DNA of 20,151 nt, from contig BFEA01000013.1 of NCBI GenBank assembly GCA_003427395.1, positions 1,162,637 through 1,182,787 on the forward strand, written 5' to 3'. The notes under the pieces were generated by a model. The model searched no databases. It was not told the DNA's origin and worked only from the letters and a program-made list of their open reading frames with translations. The position numbers and the translations under genes were made by a program. This DNA is from Chara braunii. Its lineage: Eukaryota > Streptophyta > Charophyceae > Charales > Characeae. The first letter of the stretch is position 1, and every line of letters starts with the position of its first letter. Positions 17,143 to 20,151 of this stretch are shown piece after piece.

Positions 17143-18706
17143 TGCCTTGAGGTAGACCAGGGTGCCATTCACCCCTCCTGGGAGGTGATCGGTTAGCACG
17201 AGGACGGTTTTGCAGGGGACCTTGACCTCTTCCTCCCTCTTGGCGGTTTCCTCTGCCGCCAACCCCTTGGCCGCTTTGTCCTCGACCACCAGAGGCCTGG
17301 CCCCCTTGGCCTCGACCTCTTCCCCTTCCTTGCGACCTCATTTTGATTGTGACAGCAACATAAGTACTCCCCTGGCATATACCACTGTCCACCTCATCCA
17401 GGCCCCACTCAATCTTGCTATATGGGACCTCTTTCATACCACCTTCGTCTAAAGTAAGGATCAAATGATCCTTGGCCCTGACTTGGCCTGAGACGGTACG
17501 ACCCTTCCACTTTTTGCCTTTATCTAGGTCCTTGTGCCAGAAAGTGGAAATTGGCGTTGACAAGGCTTCGTAAGCAAGAACGTCTCTGCGAAACGCGTCG
17601 TATGTCATATTGGGTTGTTGCTTTTTGTCGAAGAAGTGCCCGTGCAGAGTCTCAGGCATAGCGCGAAATAATAACTGGACCAGTTGGGGCTCAGCGACCC
17701 CATGGTCAGGGACGACAGCAAGTTCGTCCGTAGTGCCTTTGAGTGCTCTTGCACTCTTCCAAGGTCGTGAGTGGGTCGTTTCCAATTCGTTAGAAGCCCT
17801 AAGGCCTCTAGTGAGATTTGCAAATCGATCGCGGAGAGCTTTGAGGAATTCACTCAAAGGTGTAATAGCGGAGTATGCGACCATATCATTATCACACTTG
17901 GCGGCGTGGGCTAACGATCTGCCGAAGTTGGATGCCTTGTCTCTGAGGGCGTGAAAGATCACGAGGACTTGTTCCTCGGGCACGATATCCTGGAGGTGCA
18001 CATAGGAATTAATGTTTGCCTCCCAGTTATCGAAGTTGTCTCCCTTTTTTCCATTGTAGGGATCAGGGAATTTCACCTTCACTCGTTCCTTGCGTGGGCG
18101 TGCTTCCTCCTCCTTTGGGGCTGCTATCTTGGCGCCTTCTATGTCGCCTGCACAAAATCTCTCTGTATTTTCTAATCGTGCATGCATTTCAGTGCCCACG
18201 CGCATCATCATGTCATGTGCAAAGTCTCTAAACCCTAAGCATATGGACTGCAGGGCTATATCATGGCCCTCGGATAGTGCATTTGCTCTTGCTGTGCCCT
18301 CAACATCACTTCTACATTTTGGGCTAAGATCTCCACTTTGTTTCGGAGATCTACCTGCGTCGCGAGTCGCCCATGTTGCTCCCCTGCTGCTGCTAACTCC
18401 TCCTCTATCTCAGATGCTGCCTTCAATCACCTCCTTCTTTCCCTTGTGAGGCGCAACTTCCACTACATCTTATTTTCATCCTCCACTGCCTGACGCTGTA
18501 GGGGATCTTTCTCTGCTTGGATTTCTTTTATCATCGCCTCTCTCTCTTTCTGGAGAACATACATCATGGCTTCCTCATCTTCTCCTAGGGACAGGTTCGC
18601 CACCCACTCTGTCACCATCTTCTCCATCTGTTTATCTTCTTTGCTCACGCCACTTGACTCCCTTCTCTCTTTTGTCCTCACATTCCGATGTAGGGGAGTC
18701 GCAACT

Positions 18707-18738
<32 letters not shown>

Positions 18739-18964
18739 TTCTTCTTCAACGACTGCTGCAACTGCTTCCTTTTCTTTTTTGCAGCCGTTTTAGTTCTTCC
18801 TCCAGCTCTTTCTCCTTCTTGGCCTTCTCTGCCAAGAGAGCCACCTTCTTTGCCTTTTTCTCCAATTCCTTCTTCTCCTTTCTGGTCTTTTGCTCTGCCA
18901 GAATCTTCGCGGCCTCCTCCTGCTCCTTCGTATGGGGAGTGTTCCCTGTACCACCCCTCGTCAT
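16979..18964 (-). pseudogene. Gag polyprotein, frameshifted
   Basis: Gag forms the virus-like particle that packages element RNA. Translation would start at ATG 18964 (MTRGGTGNTP). A lysine/glutamate-rich coiled coil follows (KEKKELEKKAKK...). A frameshift at an A-run near 18775 breaks it; a poly-Glu tract from (GAA)n continues in another frame (MEKMVTEWVANLSLGEDEEAM, 18681-18463). A second disruption lies between about 18460 and 18280. The last frame (18211-16979, 410 codons) is intact: a capsid-like core (KFPDPYNG...NFDNWEANINSYVHLQ...LRDRFANL, ~46-133), MPETLHGHFF (~185-194), an RG-rich stretch (~295-340) and one CCHC zinc knuckle (C378, C381, H386, C391). Arg/Gly-rich plus CCHC is the nucleocapsid signature. 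Retained length suggests moderate age. Confidence 0.85.
18705..18748 (+). repeat. (CTT)n microsatellite within gag
   Basis: This is an almost pure CTT tract with one CCT interruption. On the coding (minus) strand it gives a run of glutamates within the Gag N-terminal coiled-coil region. The serine- and leucine-rich plus-strand frames here are its shadows. Confidence 0.9.
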
Positions 18965-19600
18965 GACTCTACACAAAAACGTGTGCCAGAAGCCCAAGGG
19001 AAACAGGAGACGCCTGAGGGTCCCCCACAAGGAGAACCCCTCGAGCAAGGAATACATCGGGTAGCCGTTCATGGTGTCAAGTGCACAACCAGTGGCAACT
19101 CCACTCCCCATCACGTAAACTTACACACAGACCGACTAACTGATTGACTCTATTCTAAGCTACAGCTACTACTACGGGTGTCACTACAGGACTCTACTGC
19201 TGATCAGGAGGCATTTAAGGAGATCCCCCGTAACTCCTCAGGAATTCTTTAACGTCGCAGTCGGGACGACGCGATCAGAGAGTCCTCTCAAGACTTAGAC
19301 AGCTGGTTGTGCAGCCTGCAGCTCGGATTTTGGGCCTACCATGCCACACTGAGCAGCCCGGCATTCTGTAACGGTTCTTGGGAGGGTTAGGCCTTCGGGA
19401 CGTGTCGGTCATTATACATGGACTTAAGACGTACTCAGCCCATGCAAGTTTGGTCAATGCAGCTCTACAAACCTCATGCACAGAGTCCTATCACCTAGAC
19501 AGAAGCGACTCAATGCAGAAAGAAGAGACAGACAGACTCAGCAAGTACCAAGGGGTAAGTGTACATCCATAGGGCAAGGTGATAGGCTGAAGGCTTGACG
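18965..19600 (-). other. Expected 5' leader of the retrotransposon, unrecognised
   Basis: This is the region upstream of the Gag ATG. I see no primer-binding site (no TGG-starting match to common primer tRNAs next to a CA terminus) and no similarity to the 3' LTR. Open frames are short and lack domains. A GGTCAA at 19452 is an outlier of the cluster to the right. Confidence 0.45.
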
Positions 19601-19621
19601 AGGTTATAACAACTCAAGCTT

Positions 19622-19738
19622 GGTCAAATTCTTGGTCAACGGCTCCCGTCAATGCTGGTCAACGCCTGTCAACTTGGTCACCACCTTGCTCAAACTCCTC
19701 GATGTTGGTCAAACTTCGGTCTTGGTCAACCGTTGACC
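19622..19738 (-). promoter_or_regulatory. Cluster of TTGAC (W-box-like) motifs
   Basis: GTCAA (TTGAC on the minus strand) occurs seven times in about 110 bp: within GGTCAA at 19622, 19634, 19657, 19707 and 19724, and as GTCAA at 19648 and 19668. TTGACC on the plus strand at 19733 adds an eighth. TTGAC[CT] is the core bound by plant WRKY factors. The regular [CT]TGGTCAA phrasing also suggests a degenerate ~12-25 bp tandem repeat, so the motif count may be a by-product of the repeat. No gene start was found beside it. Confidence 0.45.
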
Positions 19739-19739
19739 T

Positions 19740-19945
19740 TTCGGCTATGGCTGTCGACCTCCTCGACCTCCTTTGCCAACCTCTTCTCTTTCTTCTCCCC
19801 CTTATCTTCTTCTCGCCCCTCCTTGACTATGGCTTCTTCTTCCTTGCTCATCTCTCCTTCCTCCTTACTTCCTCTCTCTCCTGCTTCTTCGTCACTCCCG
19901 ATCTCTTTCTCTCCGTGTCCGAGCTTGGCGGCTATGGCCGCCACC
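19740..19945 (-). other. CT-rich low-complexity stretch
   Basis: The plus strand is strongly pyrimidine-rich. On the minus strand this reads as an acidic, lysine/glutamate-rich frame of 72 codons that opens with GTG and is preceded by a TGA seven codons upstream, so no ATG start exists. I do not call a gene. It could be a decayed coiled-coil fragment, similar in style to the Gag N-terminus. Confidence 0.4.
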
Positions 19946-19986
19946 TTTTTCCTTTGAGGCTGTCACAACCAATCTTGTATCTTTCC

Positions 19987-20060
19987 TCTCTCTCTCTCTC
20001 TCCCTCTCTTTCTTCTCTTTCCTCGTCGTCGTCGTGCGTCACCAATCTTTTGTCGCTCAA

Positions 20061-20151
<91 letters not shown>
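19987..20151 (+). repeat. (TC)n microsatellites, running off the window
   Basis: A short (CT)n tract near 19987-20003 is followed by a spacer with GTCGTCGTCGTGCG-like triplets, and then an uninterrupted TC dinucleotide tract from about 20063 to the last base. The true length is unknown because the window ends inside it. Confidence 0.95.

Larger units (their letters stand above)
12130..18964 (-). mobile_element. Decayed Ty3/gypsy retrotransposon with chromodomain-like integrase
   Basis: Reading right to left the order is Gag, protease, reverse transcriptase, RNase H, integrase, polypurine tract and 3' LTR, which is the domain order of Ty3/gypsy rather than Ty1/copia elements. A chromodomain-like fold candidate at the integrase C-terminus points to the chromovirus branch. 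The coding part carries frameshifts, stops, a catalytic-box loss and two large structural lesions, so the copy cannot be autonomous. Sequence between about 18965 and 19300 should hold the leader and primer-binding site, but I recognise neither, nor a 5' LTR matching the 3' LTR. Either the 5' end has been replaced or it lies outside the window. The 3' LTR is interrupted by the tandem repeat unit B. Confidence 0.85.

Noticed and set aside
18566-19064. Serine- and leucine-rich plus-strand frames across the gag N-terminus
   Set aside because: They are shadows of the (GAA)n and lysine/glutamate-rich Gag coding on the other strand.
19726-19944. Acidic 72-codon frame on the minus strand next to the (TC)n tract, suggesting a first exon
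   Set aside because: It starts at GTG rather than ATG, has a stop seven codons upstream, and is explained by pyrimidine-rich low-complexity sequence.

Overview
The window looks like repeat-dominated nuclear DNA from a eukaryote, most likely the green lineage. The evidence is a decayed Ty3/gypsy (Metaviridae-type) retrotransposon with a chromodomain-like integrase tail, many microsatellites and homopolymer runs, tRNA-like Pol III boxes, and no convincing host gene. The style of the Gag and Pol proteins reminds me of polyproteins from charophyte algae such as Chara. That is recollection, not a database result.

Layout. 1-4200 is non-coding, with a tRNA-like (SINE-head) sequence near the left edge, a three-copy 29-bp direct repeat (191-479), a five-copy dispersed tandem repeat (3585-3951) and a two-copy 20-bp repeat. 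4210 to about 5504 is an LTR-like block on the plus strand. It is homologous, in opposite orientation, to the 3' LTR of the retrotransposon further right. 5505-6540 is non-coding. About 6550-12130 is a head-to-tail dimer of a 2.7-2.9 kb non-coding repeat (units A and B). Each unit begins with a degenerate ~50-bp minisatellite and carries many short perfect hairpins whose stems are kept while the loops change, plus tRNA-like B boxes, A-runs and a shared 3' block ending in an 11-bp hairpin. Unit B also contains a candidate hammerhead ribozyme (10604-10656).

About 12130-18964 is one retrotransposon on the minus strand, read right to left: Gag (coiled-coil N-terminus, capsid-like core, RG-rich stretch, CCHC zinc knuckle), protease, a ~0.9 kb hairpin-rich non-coding stretch that splits pol, reverse transcriptase, RNase H, integrase with a chromodomain-like C-terminus, polypurine tract and 3' LTR. 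It is dead. It has frameshifts in gag, a frameshift and a stop in protease, loss of the YxDD box in RT, a deletion plus an Asp-to-Asn change in RNase H, and a damaged integrase zinc finger. The 410-codon Gag frame and the 354-codon integrase frame remain open. No matching 5' LTR was found. The right edge (19100-20151) holds a cluster of GTCAA/TTGAC elements and a long (TC)n tract that runs off the window.

The least ordinary items are the candidate hammerhead ribozyme and the hairpin-dense repeat family around it.
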